Below are positions 23,985 to 31,531 of a DNA stretch of 64,000 nt, in pieces. The notes below the pieces were generated by a model that did not search any database, was not told where the DNA came from, and saw nothing but the letters and a program-made list of their open reading frames with translations. Both the position numbers and the translations under genes were made by a program. Source of the stretch: Subdoligranulum variabile (GTDB taxonomy: Bacteria; Bacillota; Clostridia; Oscillospirales; Ruminococcaceae); NCBI GenBank assembly GCA_004552305.1, contig SFOX01000003.1, positions 151,728 through 215,727 on the forward strand. Direction: 5' to 3'. Positions within the stretch are counted from its first letter, which is position 1, and every line of letters starts with the position of its first letter.

Positions 23985-25049
23985 TCATTGCGCCAAAATT
24001 TCGTCCAGCGCCGCAAAGAACCGTGCCATCTCGGCATCGGTGCCGATGGTGATGCGCAGATAATTTTCTATGCGCGGCGCATCAAAACGGCGGATCAGCA
24101 CGCCGCGCTGCCGCAGCTGTTCAAAAATTTCCCGGCAGGGCATACGGTCCGTGGTGGCAAACAGAAAATTGGTGTGGGAATCTGTCATCGTAAACCCGCG
24201 GCGGCGCAGCTTTTCGGCGGTCTGCTGCCGGGTTTTTAACAGTGCATCGCGGGTTTTGGCAAAATACGCCTCGTCCCGGATGGCAGCCGCCCCCGCCGCC
24301 TGCGTCAGCGCGTTTACGTTGTAGGGGCTGTAGCTGAACTTGACGCGGTTCATATCCGCAATCAGCTCCGGGCGGGCGATGCAGTAGCCCAGCCGCGCCC
24401 CCGCGAGATTGTGCGTTTTGGAAAAGGTATGCGTGATCACAAGGTTATCGTAGCGCTCCAGCAGCGGCAGGCAGCTTGCGCCCGCCGGGGCAAACTCTAT
24501 GTAGGTTTCGTCCACCACCACGATGTTGTCGGGGTTTGCCTGCAAAATTTTCTCAATTTCCGGCACCGGCAGCAGCAGCCCGGTAGGGGCATTGGGGTTG
24601 GCGATCACCACCGTTTCCCGCAGCCCGCAGTAGGGGGCCGTGTCCAGGGTAAAATCCTGCCGCAGCGGGATAACGTGCTGCGGGATATGCAGTAAATCAC
24701 ACAGCACCGCATAAAAGCTGTAGGTCACATCGGCGAATGCCAGCGGGGTATCGGCATCGCAGAAGGCGCGCAGCGCCAGCAGCAGGTTTTCGTCGCTGCC
24801 GTTGCCGCACAGGATGTTTTCCGGCTGAACGCCCCAGTGCGCCGCAATGGCAGCGTTGAGGTCGGCGTTGGTTAAATCGGAATACAGCCGCAGCCCCGGC
24901 ACCGCCTGCGCCACCGCCTGCGCCACCGCCGGGGAGGGGGGATAGGGGTTTTCGTTGGCATTGAGCTTGACAAGGTTTTGCAGCCTCAGCTGTTCGCCGG
25001 GCACATACGGCTCCAGCGCCGACAGCGTCTTGGTAAAATAGCGGCTCAT
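23985..25049 (-). CDS. hisC: Histidinol-phosphate aminotransferase
   Basis: A 354-residue fold-type I PLP enzyme. The PLP lysine lies in FSKTHNLAGARLGY, and the family motifs LNANENPYPPSP, NPNAPTG and DETYIEF are present. It transfers an amino group from glutamate to imidazole-acetol phosphate. The ATG overlaps the stop of the upstream transposase-like gene by 4 nt, so its translation should depend on ribosomes reading through that gene. Confidence 0.92.
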   Translation of the reverse strand: MSRYFTKTLSALEPYVPGEQLRLQNLVKLNANENPYPPSPAVAQAVAQAVPGLRLYSDLTNADLNAAIAAHWGVQPENILCGNGSDENLLLALRAFCDADTPLAFADVTYSFYAVLCDLLHIPQHVIPLRQDFTLDTAPYCGLRETVVIANPNAPTGLLLPVPEIEKILQANPDNIVVVDETYIEFAPAGASCLPLLERYDNLVITHTFSKTHNLAGARLGYCIARPELIADMNRVKFSYSPYNVNALTQAAGAAAIRDEAYFAKTRDALLKTRQQTAEKLRRRGFTMTDSHTNFLFATTDRMPCREIFEQLRQRGVLIRRFDAPRIENYLRITIGTDAEMARFFAALDEILAQ

Positions 25050-25540
25050 GGATTATCCTCCTCGCTGTAAAAACGGTCTTGCAGCCACCGGGCAGGGTTT
25101 GCGTCGATGTACTGCCAAATTTCCTGATACGCAACCTCGTCCCGCACCACATGGTCATAAAAGGAAGTCTGCCAGATGCTTTCTCCGACATCCTGCGCAA
25201 TCAGGTGTTTCCACGCCTTTATGATTTGCGCAATCGTAGGGCGGGGTGATCCCACCCCGCCGCCTGCGGCGTGGGTCGTCAGCAGCAAATGTACATGATT
25301 CGGCATAATAACAAACCGATCCAGCGTTATATTTTGGTAGGCATCAGCAATTGTCCGGGTGTAGCGCAGCACCGTTTTTCCGGTCGGCGTCAATAAGATT
25401 CCCGGCGGGGTGAGGTCACCCCGCCCTACAACGCGACCCAGAATACATCTCTTGTCCTTTGTACACACCGTAATAAAATACGACCCCGGTTGTGCGTAAT
25501 CGTATTCCTTCAGGCGCGGGTGTTTTCTTGCGGGCTTCAC
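25046..25540 (-). CDS. REP-associated tyrosine transposase (Y1_Tnp/RAYT type) inside the his operon
   Basis: A 164-residue HUH-type single-strand endonuclease. The metal-binding HUH motif is MPNHVHLLL (near 78-86) and the candidate nucleophile tyrosine is in SFYDHVVRDE near 129. The opening KEYDYAQPGSYFITVCTKD is typical of RAYTs, which act on REP hairpins rather than on a standard IS. It overlaps hisD upstream and hisC downstream by 4 nt each, an unusually tidy position for a mobile gene. Two REP-like hairpins lie within the coding sequence. It could be a domesticated gene or an in-frame insertion that kept coupling. Confidence 0.82.
   Translation of the reverse strand: MKPARKHPRLKEYDYAQPGSYFITVCTKDKRCILGRVVGRGDLTPPGILLTPTGKTVLRYTRTIADAYQNITLDRFVIMPNHVHLLLTTHAAGGGVGSPRPTIAQIIKAWKHLIAQDVGESIWQTSFYDHVVRDEVAYQEIWQYIDANPARWLQDRFYSEEDNP
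25236..25261 (+). repeat. REP-like hairpin 1 inside the RAYT gene
   Basis: GTAG followed by a perfect 9-bp stem (arms GGCGGGGTG and CACCCCGCC) with a 4-nt loop. A GTAG tetranucleotide at the 5' foot of a GC-rich hairpin is the known recognition form for RAYT nucleases. Confidence 0.7.
25404..25429 (-). repeat. REP-like hairpin 2 inside the RAYT gene, inverted
   Basis: The same arms and the same foot (CTAC on the plus strand, GTAG on the minus) in the opposite orientation to copy 1, with a different 4-nt loop. The two copies are about 140 bp apart and face each other, like a BIME. Confidence 0.7.
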
Positions 25541-26823
25541 TCCTCAAACCGGATGGTCACGCTCTTGGCGTGGGCGTGCAAGCCCTCATGCTCGGCAAAG
25601 TCGGCAATGCGGCTCTGCACTTCGCCCAGCGCCTCGCGGGTATAGTAGATAAAGCTGGACTTCTTCACAAAATCGTCCACGCCCAAGGGGCTGCTGAACC
25701 GCGCCGTGCCGCTGGTGGGCAGGGTGTGGTTGGGACCGGCAAAATAATCACCCAGCGCCTCGGGTACGTTTTTGCCCAAGAAGATGCTGCCCGCGTTCTG
25801 AATTTTATTCAGCACCGCAAAGGGATCGTCCACGCAAATTTCCAGATGCTCCGGTGCGATGATATTTACCGCCTCGATGGCCTTGTTTATATCATCGGTC
25901 ACAATGATCTTGCCGTTGGTGTCCACGCTCTCGCGGGCAATTGCGGCGCGGGGCAGCCCAGGGATCTGCACCTCCAGCTCGTTCTGCACCGCCTTGGCAA
26001 GGTCGGCGCTGTCGGTCACCAGCACGGGGCTTGCCAACTTGTCATGCTCGGCCTGGCTCAGCATATCGGCAGCCACCCACGCGGGGTTGCAGCTGCCGTC
26101 CGCCAGCACCAAAATTTCCGAGGGTCCTGCGATCATATCAATGCCCACCTTGCCGAACACCTTGCGCTTGGCGGTGGCAACGTAAATATTGCCGGGACCC
26201 ACAATTTTATCTACGGCAGGCACACTCTCGGTGCCGTAGGCAAGGGCGGCAATCGCCTGTGCGCCGCCGCTTTTAAAGATGCAGTCAATGCCCGCAATGA
26301 CCGCTGCCGCCAGAATGTTGGGGTTCACCTTGCCGTCCCGCCCGGCGGGGGTCATCATCACGATTTGCTGCACCCCGGCAACCTTGGCGGGGATAACATC
26401 CATCAAAACGGTGGACGGGTACGCCGCCGTGCCGCCCGGCACATACACGCCCGCGCGCTGGATGGGGGTGTATTTTTGCCCCAGCACAATGCCGGGACGG
26501 TCGGTCATAACAAAATTTTTGTGCAGCTGCTGCTCGTGGAAGTGCCGGATATTCTCCGACGCCATTTTTAAGGTGGTGATAAATTCCGGGTCGTCCTTTT
26601 CCAGCAGGGCAAAGGCGTCCTCGATCTCCTGTGCGCTGACCTGCACGCTGTCCAGCTGCGCGTGGTCAAATTTTGCAGCGTAGTCGATCAGCGCCGCATC
26701 GCCGCGCGCGCGGACATCGGCAATAATGGCATCCACGGCGGCTTCCACGTTGGCTTCGGCGCGAATATCGCGGTTCAAAATTTCCTCGGGGCGTACTTCA
26801 TCAAAATCATACAGGCGAATCAT
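25537..26823 (-). CDS. hisD: Histidinol dehydrogenase
   Basis: A 428-residue zinc enzyme that oxidises histidinol to histidine in two NAD-dependent steps. Family marks are GQKYTPIQRAGVYVPGG, the glycine-rich VGPGNIYVATAKR and GPSEILVLAD, the QAEHDK zinc and catalytic region near 245, and NHTLPTSGTARFSSPL near the end. It overlaps hisZG by 4 nt upstream and the RAYT gene by 4 nt downstream. Confidence 0.93.
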   Translation of the reverse strand: MIRLYDFDEVRPEEILNRDIRAEANVEAAVDAIIADVRARGDAALIDYAAKFDHAQLDSVQVSAQEIEDAFALLEKDDPEFITTLKMASENIRHFHEQQLHKNFVMTDRPGIVLGQKYTPIQRAGVYVPGGTAAYPSTVLMDVIPAKVAGVQQIVMMTPAGRDGKVNPNILAAAVIAGIDCIFKSGGAQAIAALAYGTESVPAVDKIVGPGNIYVATAKRKVFGKVGIDMIAGPSEILVLADGSCNPAWVAADMLSQAEHDKLASPVLVTDSADLAKAVQNELEVQIPGLPRAAIARESVDTNGKIIVTDDINKAIEAVNIIAPEHLEICVDDPFAVLNKIQNAGSIFLGKNVPEALGDYFAGPNHTLPTSGTARFSSPLGVDDFVKKSSFIYYTREALGEVQSRIADFAEHEGLHAHAKSVTIRFEE

Positions 26824-28403
26824 TGGGCAAGCGCCTCCTTCAGTTTATTTAAAAGTTCGTTAATACGCTGATATTTAAACTTATAGCTTGCCTTGTTGGC
26901 AATAAACCGGGCGGAAATGGGCATAAACTCCTCCAGCACGGTCAGGTCGTTTTCCTTTAGGGTCGTGCCGGTTTCCACGATATCCACGATCACGTCCGAC
27001 AAGCCCAAGATCGGCGCCAGCTCAATCGAGCCGTTCAGCTTGATAATGTCGATATCGCGCCCCCGGCGCTCGTAGTGGTCGCGGGCAATGTTCACAAACT
27101 TGGTCGCCACCCGCAGTGCGCGGCTCTCGTCGTCGGCAAACTGTGCCGGGGCAGCCACGCACATCCGGCATTTCCCCAGCCCGGTATCCAGCAGCTCGTA
27201 CACATCGGCGGCGGATTCCGTCAAAATATCCTTGCCCACAAAGCCGATGTCCGCCGCGCCATGCTCCACATAAATGGCTACATCGCTGGGCTTGACCAAA
27301 AAGTACCGCACGCCTGCGTCGGGGTTTTCCACCACCAGCTTGCGGGTGTCGTTGTAATCCTCGTTGGCGCTGTAGCCCGCATTGGCCAGCAAATTGTACA
27401 TTGTATCGCCCAAACGTCCCTTGGGCAGGGCGATGTTCAGCCAGACCTTCTGCGGCTGCTTTTGCTGCACCGGGGGCAGGGGAGCCGCCAGACGCTCCAG
27501 CTCGTCCAAATACATCGCAAAGCCGATGGCGTTGGCGGTGGGGGTAAAGCGCTGCATCAGGTAGTCGTAGCGCCCGCCCTTCAGCACTGCGCAGGGGATG
27601 CCCGCTGCATAGCCGGTGAACACCAGTCCGTTGTAGTAGTCCATCTCGTCCGCCATACTCAGGTCCAGCCGCAGCTCGCAGCCATGCGCCGGCAGGGTAT
27701 CCAGCAGCTGCCGCAGCTCGGTCAGAGCGTCGCGCTGGGCTTCGCACAGACAGCACGCCTCTGCCCTCGGCAGCACCTCGGCGGGGGTGCCGTGCAGCGC
27801 CAAAAGCCCGCACAGGCTGTCCGCTGCTGCCGGGGTCAGCCCGGCTTTTTCGGCAGCGCGGCGCAGCTCATGCCCGTTTTTGCCCCGCAGGTATTCCAGC
27901 AACCGTCCCCGCGCCGTCGGCTCGATTGCCAGCGCGTCCAAAAGCCCGGTCACAAAGCCCATGTGGCTGATTTCCAGCACGGCGGCAACGCCCAGCGCCG
28001 CCAGGCTCTGCCATGCCAGCCCGACTACCTCGCTTTGGGCGGCGGCATCCACCGCACCGATGCACTCCAGCCCCATCTGCCGTATGGTCTGGAAGGTGTG
28101 GCTCTCGCGGCTGGGGCGGCAGACCTCCTCATTGTAATAAAAGCGCTTGCACTCCCCGGGGGCGGGTTGGGCGGTCTTGGCAATACTTAACGTAACATCG
28201 GGTTTTATGGCGCGCAGCTTGCCGTCCAGATCGGTAAAGGTCACCACCTGGGTGTCCGGCAAAAAACGGTTGTACTCCTGATACAGGGCGTACTCCTCAA
28301 AGCGGGAGCAGCGGTACTTGCGGTAACCGCGCTGCTCATACAAAGCGCGCAGCGTAAAGGTCGCGCGCTCGGCGGGGGTAAAATTTTGCAGATCCATAGC
28401 CAT
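26820..28403 (-). CDS. hisZG: HisZ-HisG fusion: ATP phosphoribosyltransferase regulatory and catalytic parts in one chain
   Basis: A 527-residue protein. Residues 1 to about 318 are HisZ, a histidyl-tRNA-synthetase-like regulatory domain (AIKPDVTLSIAKT, YYNEEVCR, FSMADEMDYYNG-like core, GGRYDYLMQRF). After a Gln/Pro linker, about 323-527 is the short-form HisG catalytic domain (IALPKGRLGDTMYNLL, AADIGFVGKDIL, DVIVDIVETGTTLKEN). These are usually separate genes whose products form a hetero-octamer. Here they are fused without a stop or frameshift. It is the first gene of the operon, starts at the ATG at 28403 after GGAGAGG, and is the expected point of histidine feedback. Confidence 0.88.
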   Translation of the reverse strand: MAMDLQNFTPAERATFTLRALYEQRGYRKYRCSRFEEYALYQEYNRFLPDTQVVTFTDLDGKLRAIKPDVTLSIAKTAQPAPGECKRFYYNEEVCRPSRESHTFQTIRQMGLECIGAVDAAAQSEVVGLAWQSLAALGVAAVLEISHMGFVTGLLDALAIEPTARGRLLEYLRGKNGHELRRAAEKAGLTPAAADSLCGLLALHGTPAEVLPRAEACCLCEAQRDALTELRQLLDTLPAHGCELRLDLSMADEMDYYNGLVFTGYAAGIPCAVLKGGRYDYLMQRFTPTANAIGFAMYLDELERLAAPLPPVQQKQPQKVWLNIALPKGRLGDTMYNLLANAGYSANEDYNDTRKLVVENPDAGVRYFLVKPSDVAIYVEHGAADIGFVGKDILTESAADVYELLDTGLGKCRMCVAAPAQFADDESRALRVATKFVNIARDHYERRGRDIDIIKLNGSIELAPILGLSDVIVDIVETGTTLKENDLTVLEEFMPISARFIANKASYKFKYQRINELLNKLKEALAQ

Positions 28404-28432
28404 ATCCTGCCTCTCCTATCCTCTATCTCTCT

Positions 28433-28461
28433 ATTATACTTTAGCGCAGTAAAGTTGTAAA
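28433..28461 (-). promoter_or_regulatory. Promoter of the his operon
   Basis: Minus-strand TTTACA (28456-28461), a 17-nt spacer and a perfect TATAAT (28433-28438). The leader is only about 25-30 nt, leaving no room for a T-box or leader-peptide attenuator. Confidence 0.7.
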
Positions 28462-28474
28462 GTGCTAATTCAAG

Positions 28475-28514
28475 AAAAAAGGGCGCACCCTTGCCAAATC
28501 GCAAAGATGCGCCC
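28475..28514 (-). terminator. Terminator of the small acidic protein gene
   Basis: On the minus strand GGGCGCA and TGCGCCC pair and are followed by TTTTTT. It separates this gene from the his promoter. Confidence 0.8.
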
Positions 28515-28527
28515 GTTTCGCGTAGTA

Positions 28528-28926
28528 TCAGCCCTTACAGCCCTGTTCTTCCCAGTCACCGAAATCGGCGGGGTCGGCAATCTTAGTTGCATCCAGCTTG
28601 CCGTCCTCGGTCTTGGGAACCTCCACCGCACCCAGCTCTACCGGGTTGACGTTGGGGGTGTCGTCTGCCTTGGCGGGGGCAGGCTGCACTTCGGCAGTGG
28701 TGTCCTCAGCTTCGGCAGGCGCATCCGCAGGTTCTGCAGGGGCGGGGGATTCCGCCGCGGCAGACGCATCCTCAGCGGGCTCGGCGGAATCGGCTTCGAC
28801 CTCATCCTCCGGGCCCACAATATGCTCGTACTCCTCGGTATGCTCGTCACGGTTCAAAAGATAGGCAGCCGCGCCCACGGCAGCAGCGCCCACAGCCAGA
28901 CCAACCAGCTTTTTCAGCAAAGACAT
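28528..28926 (-). CDS. Small membrane-anchored acidic hypothetical protein
   Basis: The ATG at 28926 with GAGAGGT upstream gives 132 residues; an upstream in-frame TTG is less likely. Residues 1-24 (SLLKKLVGLAVGAAAVGAAAYLL) are a basic cap plus one short glycine/alanine helix that may anchor the protein. The rest is Glu/Asp/Ala/Pro-rich and probably disordered, with no recognised domain. It ends in EEQGCKG with a single cysteine. Divergent from the TraX-like gene, with its own promoter and terminator. Function unknown. Confidence 0.7.
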   Translation of the reverse strand: MSLLKKLVGLAVGAAAVGAAAYLLNRDEHTEEYEHIVGPEDEVEADSAEPAEDASAAAESPAPAEPADAPAEAEDTTAEVQPAPAKADDTPNVNPVELGAVEVPKTEDGKLDATKIADPADFGDWEEQGCKG

Positions 28927-28998
28927 TGTCAAAACCTCTCTTTCGCTCTATCCCGGCCGCTGCGCAGTTTATGCAGCGCCGTTTCATATTTTTGGGTT

Positions 28999-29027
28999 AG
29001 TATACCACAGTACGCACAAAATTACAA
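28999..29027 (-). promoter_or_regulatory. Promoter of the small acidic protein gene
   Basis: Minus-strand TTGTAA (29022-29027), a 17-nt spacer and TATACT (28999-29004). Confidence 0.55.
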
Positions 29028-29051
29028 GCAATGTCAATAAAAAATTCACAA

Positions 29052-29079
29052 TTGCGTTTTTTCCCCGCCGCAGTATAAT
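29052..29079 (+). promoter_or_regulatory. Promoter of the TraX-like gene
   Basis: TTGCGT (29052-29057), a 16-nt spacer and a perfect TATAAT (29074-29079), 30 nt before the start codon. Confidence 0.6.
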
Positions 29080-29109
29080 AGTATAAATATAAAGAAAGGA
29101 GGGGATCAC

Positions 29110-29835
29110 TTGCCCACAGGGTTTTCACTTTCCGGCAGCGGACTGAAATGGCTTGCTATGCTCACCATGCTGCTGGATCATATCGGCGCCGTCCTGCTGA
29201 AGCCGTACCTTGCCGACCCGGCGGCTGCGGCTGTGTATCCGGTGCTGCGGCGCATCGGGCGGATGTCCTTTCCGATTTACTGCTTTCTTCTCACCGAGGG
29301 CGTGCGCCATACCGCTCACCCGCGCCGCTACGCGCTGCGGCTGCTGGGCTTTGCGCTGCTTTCCGAGCCTGCGTTCAACTATGCCACGCTGGGGCGCTGG
29401 CAGGATGCCGGACACGCCAACAACGTCCTGTTTACGCTGCTGCTGGGCTTTTTGGCGCTGCAAATTCTGCGTACACTGCAAACCCATTTTGGGCAAGCTG
29501 CCCCTGCCGCGCTGGTGTTGGGCGGTGCTGCCGCTGCCGCCCTGGCGTTTTTCGCGGAGCTTCTGGGGACGGATTACGGCGCTGTCGGCGTGGCGACGGT
29601 GGTGCTATTCTACGTTTTACCGCCGTATTTTTCCAAGCACCGTGTCAGCTTTGCCGCCGCGCTCCTGCCCTTATGCCTGACCAATTCCTTGGAAATTTTC
29701 GCCCTGCCCGATGTTTTTCTGCTGGATGCCTACACGGGGCAGCGCGGGCGACAGAACGCACTTTTCTTTTATGCCTTTTACCCTGCGCACCTGCTCCTGC
29801 TGGGGCTGTTGGCGCATGGGTGGCAGTTCGTATAA
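29110..29835 (+). CDS. TraX family membrane protein
   Basis: A 241-residue polytopic membrane protein starting at TTG (29110) with AAGGAGGGG 5-6 nt upstream. The opening SGSGLKWLAMLTMLLDHIGAV, RIGRMSFPIYCFLLTEGVRHT and the later FYAFYPAHLLLLGLL are typical of the TraX family. F-plasmid TraX N-acetylates pilin, but chromosomal homologues in Firmicutes are of unknown acyl-transfer function. It is the last chromosomal gene before the prophage. Confidence 0.8.
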   Translation: MPTGFSLSGSGLKWLAMLTMLLDHIGAVLLKPYLADPAAAAVYPVLRRIGRMSFPIYCFLLTEGVRHTAHPRRYALRLLGFALLSEPAFNYATLGRWQDAGHANNVLFTLLLGFLALQILRTLQTHFGQAAPAALVLGGAAAAALAFFAELLGTDYGAVGVATVVLFYVLPPYFSKHRVSFAAALLPLCLTNSLEIFALPDVFLLDAYTGQRGRQNALFFYAFYPAHLLLLGLLAHGWQFV

Positions 29836-29866
29836 ACTTCGTAAAGTGATATTTTTATAAATCAAA

Positions 29867-29900
29867 AACCCGCATATCTTACGCAGATACGCGGGTTTTT
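29867..29900 (+). terminator. Terminator after the TraX-like gene, abutting the left att repeat
   Basis: AACCCGC with ATATC pairs with GATAC and GCGGGTT, followed by TTTTT directly before the att direct repeat. Confidence 0.75.
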
Positions 29901-29979
29901 GTTGGCGGAGTAAGAGAGATTTGAATTCTTTACTAATATCGCTATATCGTTGAATTTTTAATCTTTACGAAACTTTTAC
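29901..29979. repeat. Left prophage attachment repeat (attL)
   Basis: A 79-bp stretch identical to 63922-64000. It contains the last five codons of the integrase gene. The outer end carries a sequence that looks like the 3' end of a tRNA on the minus strand. The exact crossover point cannot be placed within it. Confidence 0.85.
29903..29930 (-). other. tRNA 3'-end-like remnant in the att repeat
   Basis: Read on the minus strand this gives a T-loop TTCAAAT, a 5-nt CTCTC (3' T-stem), 7 nt TTACTCC (3' acceptor strand), a discriminator G and CCA, in exactly tRNA spacing. The 5' T-stem strand (AAGAA) does not pair well, and no 5' half follows, so it is a fragment, not a functional tRNA. Confidence 0.45.
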
Positions 29980-31086
29980 GGCATCAAAATGCTGATTTAA
30001 AATTTCGGCGGCGGCGCTAATAGCACTCGATTTTGCAGCGGCGTACCAGCGCTGCGTGGTGAGGATGTCCGCGTGACCCATCAGCTCTTTGGCAACCACC
30101 GGGCTAATGCCGCACTCCACCAGCACGCCCGCGAACTCGTGCCGGAGTTGGTGCGCGGTAAAGTCCGCCTCGTAAATCTCTTTATAAAGCGGGTAGCCCT
30201 TTTTGTCCTTTTTGCCCGTTTTATATCGCTTGCCGCTGTCGTGGGCGCGCCCGATGCTGATGCAGTATTGCCGCCATGCGTTTTCGTACCGGCTTTTGGT
30301 GTAGGGCTGCGCGCCGCCAAAAATAAAATCGTCGTCCGCCAGATCGTCCAGCCGACCGGCAAGCACATCCGCCAGCGGCTGCAGGATCGGCACCGTGCGC
30401 AGGGCGCTGGCAGTCTTGGGTGGCTCCAACACCGGCGTGTTGGAGTGCCAAACCACCGCCTTTGTCACGCTGATCTTTCCCCCTGCCAAATCGCGCTTTT
30501 GCAGCGCCATCACCTCGCCCAGGCGTAAGCCGGCATACATCATCACGGCGGGGCATAGCCCAAAGCCCTCGGGGTGGGCTTTTACGTCGGCGATTTCCTC
30601 CTCGGTGGGGGCGCGGCGCTTTTGCTGGGGCAATCCCTGGGGCAGCTTGAGCAGCGTGCAGGGGTTAGCGTCGCCGTCCATCTCGGCACACCAATACTGC
30701 CAAATGAGCGACAGTACCGACTTTTGCCCGGCGATGCTCTTGTAAGAGTATCCCTGCGCCGCCATGCGGGACAACTCGCGGTTGATGTCGGTGCCGGTGA
30801 TTTCCCGCATTCCCTGGTCGCCAAACCAGCCGATGGCGACCTCCACCTTATGGCGGTAGCCCCGGCGGGAGCCGTACTTGATTTTCGGCTCTTTATCGCG
30901 CCAAAAAGCCTCGGCAACCTCATCAAATGGGTCACCCGCCGCCCGGCGGGTGCCTGCCTCGATGATGGCTACATCCAGCTTGGCCTGCGCCTCGCGCTTT
31001 GTTTTTCCGTAAAAATGGCGAACTCTGCCGTTGATGGTGCGGCAGAGTTCCACGTTTCCGTCCTCGCGTTTTTTTCGTTGCGGCAT
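29965..31086 (-). CDS. int: Phage tyrosine recombinase (integrase)
   Basis: The ATG at 31086 after AAGGGGG gives 373 residues. The N-terminal arm-binding part (HFYGKTKREAQAKLD) and SAM-like domain (about 55-155) precede the catalytic domain. Catalytic residues are visible: Arg188 in AGLRLGE, His312 and Arg315 in HQLRHEF, His338 in LMGHAD and Tyr348 in TTQRWYAA. It integrates and excises the prophage. The 3' end lies inside the att repeat, so the last codons are duplicated at the right end. A GTGTCC palindrome sits about 60 bp upstream of the start. Confidence 0.93.
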   Translation of the reverse strand: MPQRKKREDGNVELCRTINGRVRHFYGKTKREAQAKLDVAIIEAGTRRAAGDPFDEVAEAFWRDKEPKIKYGSRRGYRHKVEVAIGWFGDQGMREITGTDINRELSRMAAQGYSYKSIAGQKSVLSLIWQYWCAEMDGDANPCTLLKLPQGLPQQKRRAPTEEEIADVKAHPEGFGLCPAVMMYAGLRLGEVMALQKRDLAGGKISVTKAVVWHSNTPVLEPPKTASALRTVPILQPLADVLAGRLDDLADDDFIFGGAQPYTKSRYENAWRQYCISIGRAHDSGKRYKTGKKDKKGYPLYKEIYEADFTAHQLRHEFAGVLVECGISPVVAKELMGHADILTTQRWYAAAKSSAISAAAEILNQHFDAVKVS

Positions 31087-31142
31087 AGTATCCCCCTTGC
31101 GATTTTCCGCCCGGGGTGCTATAATCAAATTGCGTCTTGATT

Positions 31143-31159
31143 GTGTCCACCCCGGACAC
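31143..31159 (+). repeat. Dispersed palindrome site 1 (GTGTCC-ACCCC-GGACAC)
   Basis: First of six 17-bp sites. It lies between the leftward int and a small leftward gene, near the int promoter region. Confidence 0.75.
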
Positions 31160-31207
31160 GTCTTGTTCCGTTCCCGTTGGTTGCCGCCAACGGGGCTTTT
31201 TTGTTTT

Positions 31208-31489
31208 TTACTTATTTTCGAGTTGCTTGGAGATGCGCGCCAGCTGATTGATGATCAGCCAGTTTTGCTGCACCAGCGCCGATAGGTAGGTGATTTTTGC
31301 CGTGTCCTCGGGCTTGCCGCTGAGGCTGATGCCCAGCTTGAGCATACCGTTGCCTGCCAGATCGCTGGCAATGCTGCGCACGGTTTCCAGGTCACGCGGG
31401 TCCAGATCGTCGAGGTGGTAGCGCTGCATAAATTTTTCTAGTTCCTGCGCCTGCTTTTCTTCCTTGCTGGGTCCTCCGAATAATGCCAT
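31208..31489 (-). CDS. Small phage hypothetical protein
   Basis: A 93-residue soluble, largely helical protein: a charged coiled stretch (KEEKQAQELEKFMQRYHL) followed by LDPRDLETVRSIASDL and a C-terminal helix (YLSALVQQNWLIINQLARISKQLE). A GGAGG site precedes the ATG. It belongs to the leftward lysogeny-side group with the exonuclease and repressor. I do not recognise a named family. Confidence 0.65.
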   Translation of the reverse strand: MALFGGPSKEEKQAQELEKFMQRYHLDDLDPRDLETVRSIASDLAGNGMLKLGISLSGKPEDTAKITYLSALVQQNWLIINQLARISKQLENK

Positions 31490-31531
31490 AGTGATTACCT
31501 CCTATAATTTACCGCCGCAGCCCGGCGGGCT

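Noticed and set aside
29901..29979. Complete tRNA gene at the left attachment site
   Set aside because: Only the T-loop to CCA part fits. The 5' T-stem strand mismatches, and no anticodon or D-arm follows on the minus strand.
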